A stretch of DNA of 64,000 nt from CALHVX01 sp964640725 (GCA_964640725.1 CAZXIJ010000004.1:124001-188000); one strand, 5' to 3'; numbered from the stretch's first letter, positions 9,188 through 17,704 are shown. Notes: a model not told the origin generated them from the sequence alone. A program made the numbers and translations.

Positions 9188-9191
9188 CTCC
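9188..9191 (-). promoter_or_regulatory. Ribosome binding site deciding the rseP TTG start
   Basis: GGAG on the minus strand, with a seven-base spacer CTGTGAC before the TTG at 9180. No ATG or GTG alternative gives the intact N-terminal membrane segment that contains HEYGH. Confidence 0.6.
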
Positions 9192-9239
9192 GTTCGGCCG
9201 AGGTCGCCCGCCGGCGACCTGGTCGCGCGGCGGTCGAAT

Positions 9240-9268
9240 ATTATACGAATTAGGCAGTTAGAGCCCTA
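9240..9268 (-). promoter_or_regulatory. Candidate sigma-70 promoter for rseP-bamA-skp-lpx
   Basis: A perfect -10 hexamer TATAAT lies at 9245-9240 on the minus strand, in the 102-bp gap between cdsA and rseP. At 17 bp spacing the -35 hexamer is TAGGGC, a poor match, so this would be a -10-driven promoter. Its position, exactly where dxr is missing, would let rseP and downstream genes be transcribed independently of rpsB-cdsA. I see no GAACTT-type sigma-E element in the gap. Confidence 0.45.
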
Positions 9269-9282
9269 ACGCGCCAGATGGT

Positions 9283-10092
9283 TCAGCCCAGCCTGCCGAG
9301 GGTCCAGGATACCCACAGCCCCCAGAGCGGAAGACTGGACAGCTGGGCATCAATCCGGTCCAGCATGCCGCCGTGACCGGGCAGGAGCCGGCCCGAGTCC
9401 TTCACGCCGGCGCGCCGCTTCAGGGTGCTCTCAAACAGGTCGCCAAGCACCGAAACCAGGACCAGAACGGCCAGCACCGGGAGCCAGCGCGCGATCTGCG
9501 CCTCGCCCCGCAGCACCAGCACCGCCACGACCACCAACAGGACGGCCAGCATTCCCCCCAGGACCCCTTCCCAGCTTTTGCCGGGGCTGACCTTGGCGAG
9601 GAGTTTGCGGCGCCCGAACTGCTTGCCCGCGAAGTACGCGCCGACATCTGCCAGCCACACACTGGCGAGGGCCAGCATGACCCAGTTGGCGCCATCAGGC
9701 AGCGCCCGCAGCACGATCAGGGCAGCGTACGCCCCGCCGATGGCGAGCAAACCGTAAAGTGCGTCCGCCGGCCGGAACTGCCCTCCCGCCGCAGCCGGGT
9801 CAAAGGCCAGCACCCGGTACAGCGCATACATCCAGAACACCACAGCCCCGATGAGCAGCGGCACCCACAGCGCCGGCACCGCGAAGATCACAGCTGCCAA
9901 AGCGGCGTAGCTCAGCGTGTACACCGCGCGGGCGGCGATCGTTGCGCACCCGACCAGGGCCGCCCATTCCCAGGCCGCCGCAGCGGTGATCAGGCCGAAC
10001 ACCACGGCGTACAGCCACAGGGGAGCGAGGTAAATGGCAGCGACGACCAGCGGGGCCAGAACCAGCGCGGTCAGGACGCGCGCTTTCAGCAC
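9283..10092 (-). CDS. cdsA: Phosphatidate cytidylyltransferase
   Basis: CdsA is a polytopic inner-membrane enzyme that makes CDP-diacylglycerol from CTP and phosphatidate, the precursor of all bacterial phospholipids. The product (269 residues) has about seven or eight hydrophobic segments. Its C-terminal signature KRRAGVKDSGRLLPGHGG, followed by DRIDA, is the CdsA pattern with its acidic metal ligands. An open frame runs upstream to 10434, but that part only shadows uppS. The GTG at 10092 gives VLKARVLTALVLAPLVV, which aligns with the start of E. coli CdsA (MLKYRLISAFVLIP). It is followed by rseP instead of the usual dxr. Confidence 0.95.
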   Translation of the reverse strand: MLKARVLTALVLAPLVVAAIYLAPLWLYAVVFGLITAAAAWEWAALVGCATIAARAVYTLSYAALAAVIFAVPALWVPLLIGAVVFWMYALYRVLAFDPAAAGGQFRPADALYGLLAIGGAYAALIVLRALPDGANWVMLALASVWLADVGAYFAGKQFGRRKLLAKVSPGKSWEGVLGGMLAVLLVVVAVLVLRGEAQIARWLPVLAVLVLVSVLGDLFESTLKRRAGVKDSGRLLPGHGGMLDRIDAQLSSLPLWGLWVSWTLGRLG

Positions 10093-10123
10093 GGGCGCCA
10101 CCGGCCGGGCAGGCGCAGGGCGC

Positions 10124-10879
10124 TCAAGAGCGGCGCCCGAAGCGGCGCTGGCGCTCGATGAAGTCAGAGAACGCGGAGCTGAGCGCGTCTTCGTCAAAGT
10201 CCGGCCAGAAGCTCTCGGTAAAGAACAGTTCGGTGTAGGCAAAGTCCCAGAGCAGGAAGTTGCTGATGCGGTGGTCACCGCCTGTGCGGATGCAAAGGTC
10301 AGGCGGCGGCAAATGCCCGAGGGACAGCTGCTCGCTGAAGGCATGCTCGTCGATACCGCTGAGGTCAACCTGGCCGTGCTTGTACTGCACCGCCAGGCGC
10401 TTGGCAGCCTCGAGAATGTCCCAGCGACCGCCAAAGTTGGCAGCGATGTTCAGGGTCATGCGATCGTTATCGCGAGTCAGCGTCTCGGCACGATTCATCT
10501 GCATCTGCAGGTCTGCAGCGAAGCGCGAGCGATCACCGATCACCTGCAGTCGCACACCGCGCGCATGAAGCTCGTCCAGGTCGTTTTTCAAAACGCTGCG
10601 CATCAGATCCATGAGCAGCGTCACTTCGCGTCGGGGTCGCTGCCAGTTCTCGGTCGAGAAAGCGAACAGCGTCAGGCACCGGACCCCCGCGTCGGCACAG
10701 GCCTGCGCAATGGGACGGACGTTCTTGGCACCAGCGCGATGACCGGCAGCGCCGGGCAGGGTCCGGGCTTTGGCCCAGCGGTGGTTGCCGTCCATGATGA
10801 TCGCGACATGCGCCGGAGCGGCGTCGGTTTGCACCGCGCTTGCTGTGGCTTGCTCAGGTTGTGGCGATTTGGCCGACAC
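10124..10879 (-). CDS. uppS: Undecaprenyl diphosphate synthase (ditrans,polycis)
   Basis: UppS condenses eight isopentenyl diphosphates onto farnesyl diphosphate in cis, giving the C55 carrier used for peptidoglycan and O-antigen. The 251-residue protein has the catalytic motif IIMDGNHRWAK (D30), FAFSTENWQRP, ANFGGRWDI and the C-terminal substrate site RTGGDHRISNFLLWD, ending RQRRFGRRS. E. coli has RTGGEHR at this site, so one conserved Glu is Asp here, a conservative change. It begins at GTG 10879 and lies between frr and cdsA, the usual order. Confidence 0.97.
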   Translation of the reverse strand: MSAKSPQPEQATASAVQTDAAPAHVAIIMDGNHRWAKARTLPGAAGHRAGAKNVRPIAQACADAGVRCLTLFAFSTENWQRPRREVTLLMDLMRSVLKNDLDELHARGVRLQVIGDRSRFAADLQMQMNRAETLTRDNDRMTLNIAANFGGRWDILEAAKRLAVQYKHGQVDLSGIDEHAFSEQLSLGHLPPPDLCIRTGGDHRISNFLLWDFAYTELFFTESFWPDFDEDALSSAFSDFIERQRRFGRRS

Positions 10880-10906
10880 CGCGATATTCCTTCGTACCCG
10901 CGGCGA

Positions 10907-11464
10907 TCAGATTTCCAGCAGGTCTGCTTCTTTGGCCGCCAGGGCGCTGTCGACTTCTTCGATACGACGGTCCGTCATTTTCTGAATTCCTTCTTCAGCA
11001 CGATGAGCGTCGTCTTCGGCGACCTCTTTTTCCTTTGCCAGCTCACGGATGTCGGAGATGGCATCCCGGCGGATATTGCGGATGGCAATACGCCCGTTCT
11101 CAGCTTCCTGACGGGCAACTTTGGCGAGGTCGCGGCGATTCTCTTCCGTCAACGGCGGCATCGGCACTCGAATCACGTTGCCTGCGGTGGAAGGATTAAT
11201 GCCCAGATCGCTTTTCAGCAGTGCTTTCTCGATGACCGGTACCAGCTGCTTTTCCCAGGGGGAGATGGCCAGGGTCCGGGCATCTTCAACATTGACCGAC
11301 GCCACCTGGCTGAGGGGCGTTTCGACGCCGTAGTAATCCACCGTAATGCCGTTCAGCAGGGACGGTGTCGCGCGACCGGTGCGGATCTTGGCGAAGGCGG
11401 CCTGCATCGATTCGAGGGACTTGCCCATCCGCTCGTCTGCGTCGGCCTTTATTTCGTCAATCAT
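10907..11464 (-). CDS. frr: Ribosome recycling factor
   Basis: RRF splits post-termination ribosomes together with EF-G. The product is 185 residues, the standard length, begins MIDEIKADADERMGKSLESM and contains KIRTGRATPSLL, VNVEDARTLAISPWEK and IRVPMPPLTEENRRDL, all family hallmarks. The open frame extends upstream to 11614, but that part has no homology. The ATG at 11464 matches the family N-terminus, with a weak GGA before it. It follows pyrH by 47 bases in the universal rpsB-tsf-pyrH-frr order. Confidence 0.97.
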   Translation of the reverse strand: MIDEIKADADERMGKSLESMQAAFAKIRTGRATPSLLNGITVDYYGVETPLSQVASVNVEDARTLAISPWEKQLVPVIEKALLKSDLGINPSTAGNVIRVPMPPLTEENRRDLAKVARQEAENGRIAIRNIRRDAISDIRELAKEKEVAEDDAHRAEEGIQKMTDRRIEEVDSALAAKEADLLEI

Positions 11465-11511
11465 GGTGTTCCGGTCATCCTGTCTTGCTGGGCGCCCGCT
11501 GTCGCAGAGGC

Positions 11512-12237
11512 TCAGGAAATGCGGGTGCCAACGGCCTTGCCGGCAATGATACCCCCAAGGGCGCCCCGTTCGCTCATGTCGAACACGACGAGCGGCATCG
11601 CGTGTTCCTGGCACAGGCAGATCGCCGCCTGATCCATCACGCCCAGCCCCTGATCGAGCACGTCCTGATAGCCAAGGGTCTCGTAGCGCGTGGCCGATGG
11701 GTCCTGCTTCGGGTCGGCGCTGTAAACCCCGTCGACCTTGGTCGCCTTCAGCACGAGATCTGCGTCGATCTCGATCGCCCGCAAACAGGCCGCCGTGTCA
11801 GTGGTGAAGAGGGGGTTACCGGTGCCGCCCGTAAAGAAACAGACCTTGCCGGCGTCCAGAGCCGCCAGAGCGTCTGTACGGCTGTAGCCGGGCGCAATGC
11901 CAGGGATAGGCACCGAGGCGAACAGCGCCGTCGGCGCACCCTCCCGGGCCAGCACGCTGGCCATGGCGATGCCGTTCATGACGGTCGCCAGCATGCCCAT
12001 GTGATCGGCGCTGACTCTCGGCAGCCCGGCCTCGGCGAGGCTCGCGCCCCGCAGCAGGTTGCCGCCGCCAACGACAATGCCCAGCTCGCCACCTGCTTCG
12101 ACAAACGCCTTCAGCTCACGGCAAAGCTCTGTGACCGCCTCGGGCGCAAGGCCCGAGCCATCGGCGCCGCCGAGCGCCTCGCCGGACAGTTTGAGCAGTA
12201 CCCGCCGCGGCGGAGCACCTGCAGCCGGTGCCGCCAT
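11512..12237 (-). CDS. pyrH: Uridylate kinase
   Basis: PyrH phosphorylates UMP to UDP, an amino-acid-kinase-fold hexamer subject to GTP activation and UTP inhibition in this group. The 241-residue product has RVLLKLSGEALGG at the N-terminus, IVVGGGNLLRG, DHMGMLATVMNGIAM, FFTGGTGNPLFTTDTAA and VDGVYSADPKQDP, all PyrH landmarks. Length is normal. It starts two bases after the tsf stop, so the two genes are co-transcribed and probably coupled. Confidence 0.97.
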   Translation of the reverse strand: MAAPAAGAPPRRVLLKLSGEALGGADGSGLAPEAVTELCRELKAFVEAGGELGIVVGGGNLLRGASLAEAGLPRVSADHMGMLATVMNGIAMASVLAREGAPTALFASVPIPGIAPGYSRTDALAALDAGKVCFFTGGTGNPLFTTDTAACLRAIEIDADLVLKATKVDGVYSADPKQDPSATRYETLGYQDVLDQGLGVMDQAAICLCQEHAMPLVVFDMSERGALGGIIAGKAVGTRIS

Positions 12238-12239
12238 TG

Positions 12240-13115
12240 TTACTTGGTTGCCTCGACCTGAGCTGCCACTTCGCTCGCGAAATCGGCTTTCTCCACCTCG
12301 ATGCCATCACCGACCAGGTAGCGTGCGAAGCTTTCGCAGCCCACCCCGCTGGCCTTCAGCAAGGCGCTGATCTTCTGGTTCGGATCCTTCACGAAGGGCT
12401 GATCCAGCAGGCTGACCTCGGCCAGGAACTTGCGCACCCGACCTTCGACCATCTTGGCGACGATTTCTTCGGGCTTGCCGCTCTCTGCCGCCTGGGCTTC
12501 GAACACTTCGCGCTCTTTGGCGACCAGGGCCTCCGGCAAGTCGCTGCCTTGCACAACCAGCGGCGCCGGGTCGATGCCCGTGATGTGCATCGCGACGTCC
12601 CGGGCCAGCTCCGGCGCACTGCCGTCCAGCTGCACCAGGGCACCCTTGCGGCAGTCGCTGTGCAGGTAGCCGCCGATGCCGCCAGCCGCACTGGCCAGCG
12701 TCACCACCCGGCGCACCGTGATGTTTTCGCCGATCTCCTGGACCAGCGCCTGCCGGGCGTCGCCCAGCGGCCCGTCAAGCAAGGCGGCCGCGTCGCTGCT
12801 GCCCGCCTCGAAGGCGGCGTTCAGAACGCTGTCGACATAGGCGATGAACTTTTCGTTCTTGGCGGCGAAATCCGTCTCGATGTTGATCTCGACCAGCGTG
12901 CCCTTGCTACCGTCGTCGGCAACACGCATGCCAAGCAATCCTTCTGCGGCCGTACGGCCCGCCTTCTTGGCAGCCTTCAGCGCGCTGGATTTGCGCAGGT
13001 CTTCGATGGCCTTGTCCATGTCGCCGCCGGCTTCGGTCAGCGCCTTTTTGCAGTCCATCATGCCGAGCCCGGTGCGCTCGCGCAGTTCTTTCACCATTGC
13101 TGCGGTGATTGCCAC
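12240..13115 (-). CDS. tsf: Elongation factor Ts
   Basis: EF-Ts exchanges GDP for GTP on EF-Tu. The 291-residue protein starts AITAAMVKELRERTGLGMMD and has the conserved CKKALTEAGGDMDKAIEDLR and NIETDFAAKNEKF (TDFVA-like contact with EF-Tu), with a C-terminal coiled-coil part. The start is GTG 13115, with AAGGAG seven bases upstream inside the end of rpsB. The two genes are separated by only two bases. This is the classical rpsB-tsf operon. Confidence 0.97.
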   Translation of the reverse strand: MAITAAMVKELRERTGLGMMDCKKALTEAGGDMDKAIEDLRKSSALKAAKKAGRTAAEGLLGMRVADDGSKGTLVEINIETDFAAKNEKFIAYVDSVLNAAFEAGSSDAAALLDGPLGDARQALVQEIGENITVRRVVTLASAAGGIGGYLHSDCRKGALVQLDGSAPELARDVAMHITGIDPAPLVVQGSDLPEALVAKEREVFEAQAAESGKPEEIVAKMVEGRVRKFLAEVSLLDQPFVKDPNQKISALLKASGVGCESFARYLVGDGIEVEKADFASEVAAQVEATK

Positions 13116-13117
13116 GG

Positions 13118-13975
13118 CTATTCTCCTTCGCTGGTAGCAGCGCCGCTTTCCGGCGCAGCGGCGGCAGGGGCATCCGCAGCCGCGGCGGCCGGTGCCTCGG
13201 AAGTTTCCGGCGCAGCGGCGGCGGCCGGAGCCTCTGCGGGAGCCGCTTGCGCGGTTGCCACTTCGACAAATTCTTCAGGATCGACATCGCCCGCGGCGTT
13301 GCGCGCGCCCTCGGCCACGGCATCCGCCGCCGCCGTGATGTACAGGCGAATCGCGCGGATCGCGTCATCGTTGCCGGGAATCACGTAGTCGATGCCAGAC
13401 GGGTCGCTGTTGGTATCGACGACGCCGAACACCTTGATCCCGAGCTTGCGTGCTTCGGCAATGGCAATGTGCTCGTGCTGGACGTCGACCACGAACAGCG
13501 CATCCGGCAGACCGCCCATGTCCTTGATCCCGCCGAGGCTCTTTTCGAGCTTCTCGAGCAGTCGCTGGCGCTGCAGCGCCTCACGCTTGGTCAGCATCTC
13601 GAAAGTGCCGTCTTCGGCCTGGGTCTCCAGGGTCTGCAGGCGCTTGATGGACTGCCGAATGGTCTTGTAGTTGGTCAGCATGCCGCCGAGCCAGCGCTGA
13701 TCCACATACGGCATGCCGATGCGCAGCGCCTGCTCGCGAATGGTCTTGGACGCCGCACGCTTGGTGCCGACAAACAGGATCTTGTTGCCCTTGCTGGCCA
13801 GCCGCTTGAGCTCCGCCAGGGCCTCGGCGAACGCAGGCGCGGTGCGCTCCAGATTGATGATGTGAATCTTGTTGCGGGCCCCGAAGATGTAGGGGGCCAT
13901 CTTGGGGTTCCAGAAGCGGGTTTGGTGGCCGAAGTGCACGCCTGCGGCCAGCATGTCGCGCATGCTGATATCCAT
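13118..13975 (-). CDS. rpsB: Small-subunit ribosomal protein uS2, with Ala-rich tail
   Basis: S2 is a component of the 30S subunit. The 285-residue product begins MDISMRDMLAAGVHFGHQTR and includes FVGTKRAASKTIREQALRIG, YVDQRWLGGMLTNYKTI and PDALFVVDVQHEHIAI, diagnostic of S2. GGAG seven bases before ATG 13975 decides the start; a longer frame to 14002 lacks support. E. coli S2 has 241 residues. The excess is a C-terminal tail of about 45 residues made of Ala, Pro, Glu and Ser after EEFVEVATAQ. The tail has no recognisable domain and is probably disordered. Confidence 0.97.
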   Translation of the reverse strand: MDISMRDMLAAGVHFGHQTRFWNPKMAPYIFGARNKIHIINLERTAPAFAEALAELKRLASKGNKILFVGTKRAASKTIREQALRIGMPYVDQRWLGGMLTNYKTIRQSIKRLQTLETQAEDGTFEMLTKREALQRQRLLEKLEKSLGGIKDMGGLPDALFVVDVQHEHIAIAEARKLGIKVFGVVDTNSDPSGIDYVIPGNDDAIRAIRLYITAAADAVAEGARNAAGDVDPEEFVEVATAQAAPAEAPAAAAAPETSEAPAAAAADAPAAAAPESGAATSEGE

Positions 13976-14210
13976 AATTTTTCTCCGGGTTGTTTCTTCC
14001 ACAGCCCCCGGCGACGCAACCGGGGCAATTCGAGACGAATCGCGCCGGCACCCAGCGCCCGGTGATGGACTGTGTGCGGATTTCGCGCTGAACGATCAGA
14101 GCCGCTCGTTGCGAGTTCAGTTCAATCAAGGTTTTGCAGCCCGCTGGCACCGGACCAGGAGGTCCCGGCACGACGCAAAACGCCGTGGCCGTTGCCCGCG
14201 AGCGGCGCGC
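13976..14210 (-). promoter_or_regulatory. Long 5' leader of rpsB, possible S2 autoregulatory leader
   Basis: About 230 bases lie between the candidate rpsB promoter and its ATG. They contain no supported gene. Near the 3' end CCCCGG and CCGGGG can pair around an eight-base loop (about 14008-14027), 30-50 bases before the start codon. In E. coli the rpsB leader is the site where S2 represses its own operon, and leaders of this length are conserved in gammaproteobacteria. The regulatory role here is inferred from position, length and the hairpin only. Confidence 0.4.
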
Positions 14211-14239
14211 TTTATACCATAGTTGCCGGACGCCCGAAA
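14211..14239 (-). promoter_or_regulatory. Candidate extended -10 promoter for rpsB-tsf-pyrH
   Basis: On the minus strand TGG-TATAAA at 14219-14211 makes an extended -10 element (TGn plus a five-of-six -10 hexamer). The hexamer 17 bases upstream, 14239-14234, is TTTCGG, a weak -35, as is usual with extended -10 promoters. It points toward rpsB. Confidence 0.5.
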
Positions 14240-14247
14240 CTCGGGCG
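14231..14247. repeat. Perfect 7-bp inverted repeat with 3-base loop
   Basis: CGCCCGA-AAC-TCGGGCG is a perfect palindrome lying between rpsB and map and covering the -35 region of the candidate rpsB promoter. No T-run follows on either strand, so it does not look like a terminator. It could be an operator, or chance in GC-rich DNA. Confidence 0.5.
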
Positions 14248-14282
14248 AAGCGGCTTTACGGGGCCAGGCAAGCAGGTAGCAC

Positions 14283-15074
14283 ATGGTCGCGAAGGTCAGC
14301 AGCGAAGACGAGATAGAAAAGATGCGCACGGCTGGCCGCCTGGCCGCCAGCGTGCTGGAGATGATCGAGCCCTACGTGGTGCCCGGCGTCACCACCGACG
14401 CCCTGGATGAGCGTTGTCACAAGTTCATCGTCGATGAGCTCGGCTGCATCCCCGCGCCTTTGAACTACGGCGGCGGTAACGGCGTGCCGCCCTTCCCCAA
14501 ATCGATCTGCACCAGCGTCAACCACGTGGTCTGCCACGGTATCCCGACGTCCAAAAAAGTCCTGAAAAGCGGCGATATGGTGAACATCGACGTCACGGTG
14601 ATCAAAGATGGTTACCACGGGGATACCAGCAAGATGTTTGCCGTTGGCAAGCCTGCGGTGCTGGCAGAGCGGCTCGCTCGGGTCACCCAGGAGTGCCTGT
14701 ACCGGGGGATCGAGGCGGTTCGGCCCGGGGCGACGCTCGGGGATATCGGCTACGCGATTCAGAGCCACGCCGAGGCCGAGCGGTTCTCGGTTGTGCGGGA
14801 ATTTTGCGGTCACGGGATCGGCACGGTTTTTCACGATGAGCCGCAGGTCGTGCACTACGGGCGTCCGGGCAAAGGCGCCGTCATCGAAGCCGGAATGACC
14901 TTTACCATCGAGCCAATGATCAACGCCGGCAAGCGGCACGTGAAGATCCTGCCGGACGGCTGGACCGTTGTGACCAAGGACCACAAGCTTTCTGCCCAGT
15001 GGGAGCACACGATCCTGGTGACGGCCACCGGGGCTGAGGTGCTCACTCGCCGGCAAGACGAAGCGAGCCTGTGA
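14283..15074 (+). CDS. map: Methionine aminopeptidase, type I
   Basis: Map removes the initiator methionine from nascent proteins. The 263-residue protein shows the pita-bread fold and its metal ligands in VNIDVTVIKDGYHGDTSKMF, EFCGHGIGTVFHDEP, TFTIEPMIN and WEHTILVT. It is divergent from rpsB, a widely conserved arrangement. AGG lies six bases upstream of the ATG at 14283. The stop overlaps the glnD start as GTGA, so it heads the map-glnD-dap transcript. Confidence 0.97.
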   Translation: MVAKVSSEDEIEKMRTAGRLAASVLEMIEPYVVPGVTTDALDERCHKFIVDELGCIPAPLNYGGGNGVPPFPKSICTSVNHVVCHGIPTSKKVLKSGDMVNIDVTVIKDGYHGDTSKMFAVGKPAVLAERLARVTQECLYRGIEAVRPGATLGDIGYAIQSHAEAERFSVVREFCGHGIGTVFHDEPQVVHYGRPGKGAVIEAGMTFTIEPMINAGKRHVKILPDGWTVVTKDHKLSAQWEHTILVTATGAEVLTRRQDEASL

Positions 15075-17704
15075 CCGGGCCGGAGGCCGATTCGCCCCGC
15101 CCGAGCCCAAGAGAACGCCTGGCAGCCCGGGATGCCGAGCTTGAGCGCCGCTACTGGGACCGAGCGCAGGTACTCGACCTGCTCGAAGAACGCACCGTTT
15201 TCATGGACGCCCTGCTCCTTGAGCTGTGGGACGCGCACATCGACACCGATGAACTGGCGCTCTATGCCCTGGGCGGCTATGGCCGCCGGGAACTGCTCCC
15301 GCACAGTGACCTTGACCTGCTGATCGTTGGCCGCAAACCGGATCGACATGCCAGCCAGATCGAGGCCTTCCTGCTCGCCCTGTACGACCTGCATCAGGAC
15401 GTGGGCCAGAGCGTCCGGGCGCTGAAGGAAGTCCGCAGCGCCGCCCAGAGCGACATCACGATTGCGACAGCGCTGTTCGAGCGCAGACCGCTGCGCACCA
15501 ACGCTGCCATCGACGACAAGTTGACCGATGCCGCCAACCACCGGCGCCTGTGGCCGGCCGAAGCCTTCTACCACGCGAAGATTGACGAGCAGCGCAAGCG
15601 TCACGCGACCTTCGCCGACAACGAATACGAGCTGGAACCGAACGTCAAGGAATCGCCCGGCGGCCTGCGGGACCTGCACACGGCCATGTGGGTGTTCGCG
15701 CGGCAGTTCGGCACGGATGACCCGAACGCGCTCGAAGAGCTGGGCGTGCTGACGGCGCAGGAGCGCGAGTGGTTTCTGGCGGGCCGACGCTATCTGCTGT
15801 GGGTGCGCTACGGGCTGCACCTGCTGTGCGGGCGCAAGGAAGAGCGCCTGCAGTTTGAGCACCAGCGAGCGCTGGCCGAGCGCCTGGGCTACGTCGACAC
15901 CACCGCGCGGCTGGGCGTTGAGCGCTACATGCAGCAGTACTACCGGCACGTGCTGACCCTGCGGGAAGTAAACGACATCTTGCTGCAGTATTTTGATGAA
16001 GCCATCGTGCAGCGCAAATCACGGGACGAGATCACCCCGGTCAACGAACGGTTCCAGCTGCGCGACGGCTACATCGAGGCCTGTCGCCCGGACGTGTTCG
16101 AGCGCCGTCCCAGCGCGCTGATGGAAATCTTCGTGCTGCTGGCCCATCGGCGCGGCGCTGCCGGCGTGCGGACCGGCACCATTCGCCTGATCCGCGACGC
16201 GCTGCACCTGATCGACGACGACTTCCGCAACGACCCGGACAACAACGCCCTGTTCATGGACTTGTTGCGTGCCCCGCACACGCTGGTCAGCCAGCTCACC
16301 CGTATGCGGCGCTACGGCGTGCTGCAGCGTTACATTCCCGAATTCGGTCGGGTCATCGGGCAAATGCAGCACGACCTTTTCCACATCTACACGGTCGATG
16401 CGCACACCATGCAGGTGATCCGCAACATGCGGCTGTTCCGTTACCGGAGCGCCGAAAAGGATTTTCCCGTGGCGGCGCACTGTGTACGCAACATCGCCAA
16501 GATTGAGCTGCTCTACATTGCCGGCCTGTACCACGACATCGGCAAAGGCCGCGGCGGCGATCACTCGACGCTCGGGGCAAAGGACGCGCGCGTGTTCTGC
16601 GCGCGGCATGGGCTGTCCAGCAGCGATACGGATCTGGTGGCATGGCTGGTCGAAGCACACCTGCTCATGTCGAGCACCGCGCAGCGCAAAGATATTTACG
16701 ATCCCGACGTCATTAACGACTTCGCGGCTGTGATCAAAAGCGAGCGGCGCCTGAACTATCTGTACGCCCTGACCATCGCCGACATCAACGCGACCAACCC
16801 GACGCTTTGGAACAGCTGGCGCGCGACGCTCCTGCGGCAGCTGTACAGCGAGACCCGGCGGGCTCTGAGGCGCGGCCTGGAATCCTCTCCGGATCGGGAG
16901 GAGGCCCTGGCTGAGACGCGGAGCTGGGCCCGGGAGCACCTGGGCCGGCGCGGGCTGGCTACCGAGGCCGTCGACAGGGTCTGGGCAGTGTTCGGTGACC
17001 GCTTTTTCCTGCGGCACTCTCCGCGGAAGGTCGCGGAGCTGACGGTGCGGGTACACGAGCACGATATCGCCAGCGGGCCCATGATCCTGGTCCGCGACAT
17101 GGGGCAACAGCTCAGCGAGGGCGGCGCGACGCAGCTGTACATCTACATGCGCGACCAGCCAGAGATTTTCGCCGCCACGACCATCACCCTGGACAGCTTC
17201 GGTCTGTCGGTCTTCGAGGCCAACCTGAAGACCGGCCCGGCGGGCGAGTGCTTCAACCGCATCGTCGTGCTCGACGACGACGGCAACCGGGTCGCGGCTG
17301 CGAAGGAGCTGTGGCGCAAGGTGCAGGAGCGCATGGCGCAGGCTCTGAAGGACCCCGGCGCGGTGCGCGCCCGCAGCGCCCAACGCCTGCCTCGCCGGGT
17401 CAAGCAACTGGTACGGCCAACGGAAGTGGCCGTGCACACGGCCCGCGACGGCGAAGTCACCGAGGTGACGGTCACGGCCTCTGACCGCCCTGGCCTGCTT
17501 GCCGATACCGCCACCCTCTTAGCCGAGCTCGGCATTTCAATTTTGAGCGCCCGCATCATGACCCTGGGCGATCGCGTCGAGGACAGCTTTACGATCCTCG
17601 CGGCAGACGGCCAGCCGATCACCGACCCGCAGGCGATCTACGATCTCGAAAATCATCTGCGCCAGGAACTCGACCGGTCCCTCGTGCGCGACCTTGCCGG
17701 CTGA
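15071..17704 (+). CDS. glnD: Bifunctional uridylyltransferase/uridylyl-removing enzyme GlnD
   Basis: GlnD senses glutamine and uridylylates or deuridylylates PII proteins, setting the nitrogen response. The 877-residue protein has the nucleotidyltransferase motif GGYGRRELLPHSDLD with catalytic D80 and D82. An HD domain follows (YHDIGKGRGGDHS, about residue 490), then two C-terminal ACT domains (TDRDG-like segments around residues 690-720 and VTASDRPGLLADTATLL near 800). Length is close to E. coli GlnD (890). It begins at GTG 15071, overlapping the map stop. Confidence 0.96.
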   Translation: MTGPEADSPRPSPRERLAARDAELERRYWDRAQVLDLLEERTVFMDALLLELWDAHIDTDELALYALGGYGRRELLPHSDLDLLIVGRKPDRHASQIEAFLLALYDLHQDVGQSVRALKEVRSAAQSDITIATALFERRPLRTNAAIDDKLTDAANHRRLWPAEAFYHAKIDEQRKRHATFADNEYELEPNVKESPGGLRDLHTAMWVFARQFGTDDPNALEELGVLTAQEREWFLAGRRYLLWVRYGLHLLCGRKEERLQFEHQRALAERLGYVDTTARLGVERYMQQYYRHVLTLREVNDILLQYFDEAIVQRKSRDEITPVNERFQLRDGYIEACRPDVFERRPSALMEIFVLLAHRRGAAGVRTGTIRLIRDALHLIDDDFRNDPDNNALFMDLLRAPHTLVSQLTRMRRYGVLQRYIPEFGRVIGQMQHDLFHIYTVDAHTMQVIRNMRLFRYRSAEKDFPVAAHCVRNIAKIELLYIAGLYHDIGKGRGGDHSTLGAKDARVFCARHGLSSSDTDLVAWLVEAHLLMSSTAQRKDIYDPDVINDFAAVIKSERRLNYLYALTIADINATNPTLWNSWRATLLRQLYSETRRALRRGLESSPDREEALAETRSWAREHLGRRGLATEAVDRVWAVFGDRFFLRHSPRKVAELTVRVHEHDIASGPMILVRDMGQQLSEGGATQLYIYMRDQPEIFAATTITLDSFGLSVFEANLKTGPAGECFNRIVVLDDDGNRVAAAKELWRKVQERMAQALKDPGAVRARSAQRLPRRVKQLVRPTEVAVHTARDGEVTEVTVTASDRPGLLADTATLLAELGISILSARIMTLGDRVEDSFTILAADGQPITDPQAIYDLENHLRQELDRSLVRDLAG

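Noticed and set aside
10093..10434. N-terminal extension of cdsA to 10434
   Set aside because: The extra residues are Ser/Ala/Thr-rich and lie wholly over uppS. Family comparison places the start at GTG 10092.
16019..17437. 472-codon minus-strand frame opposite glnD
   Set aside because: Antisense shadow of GlnD, with no ribosome binding site or family features.
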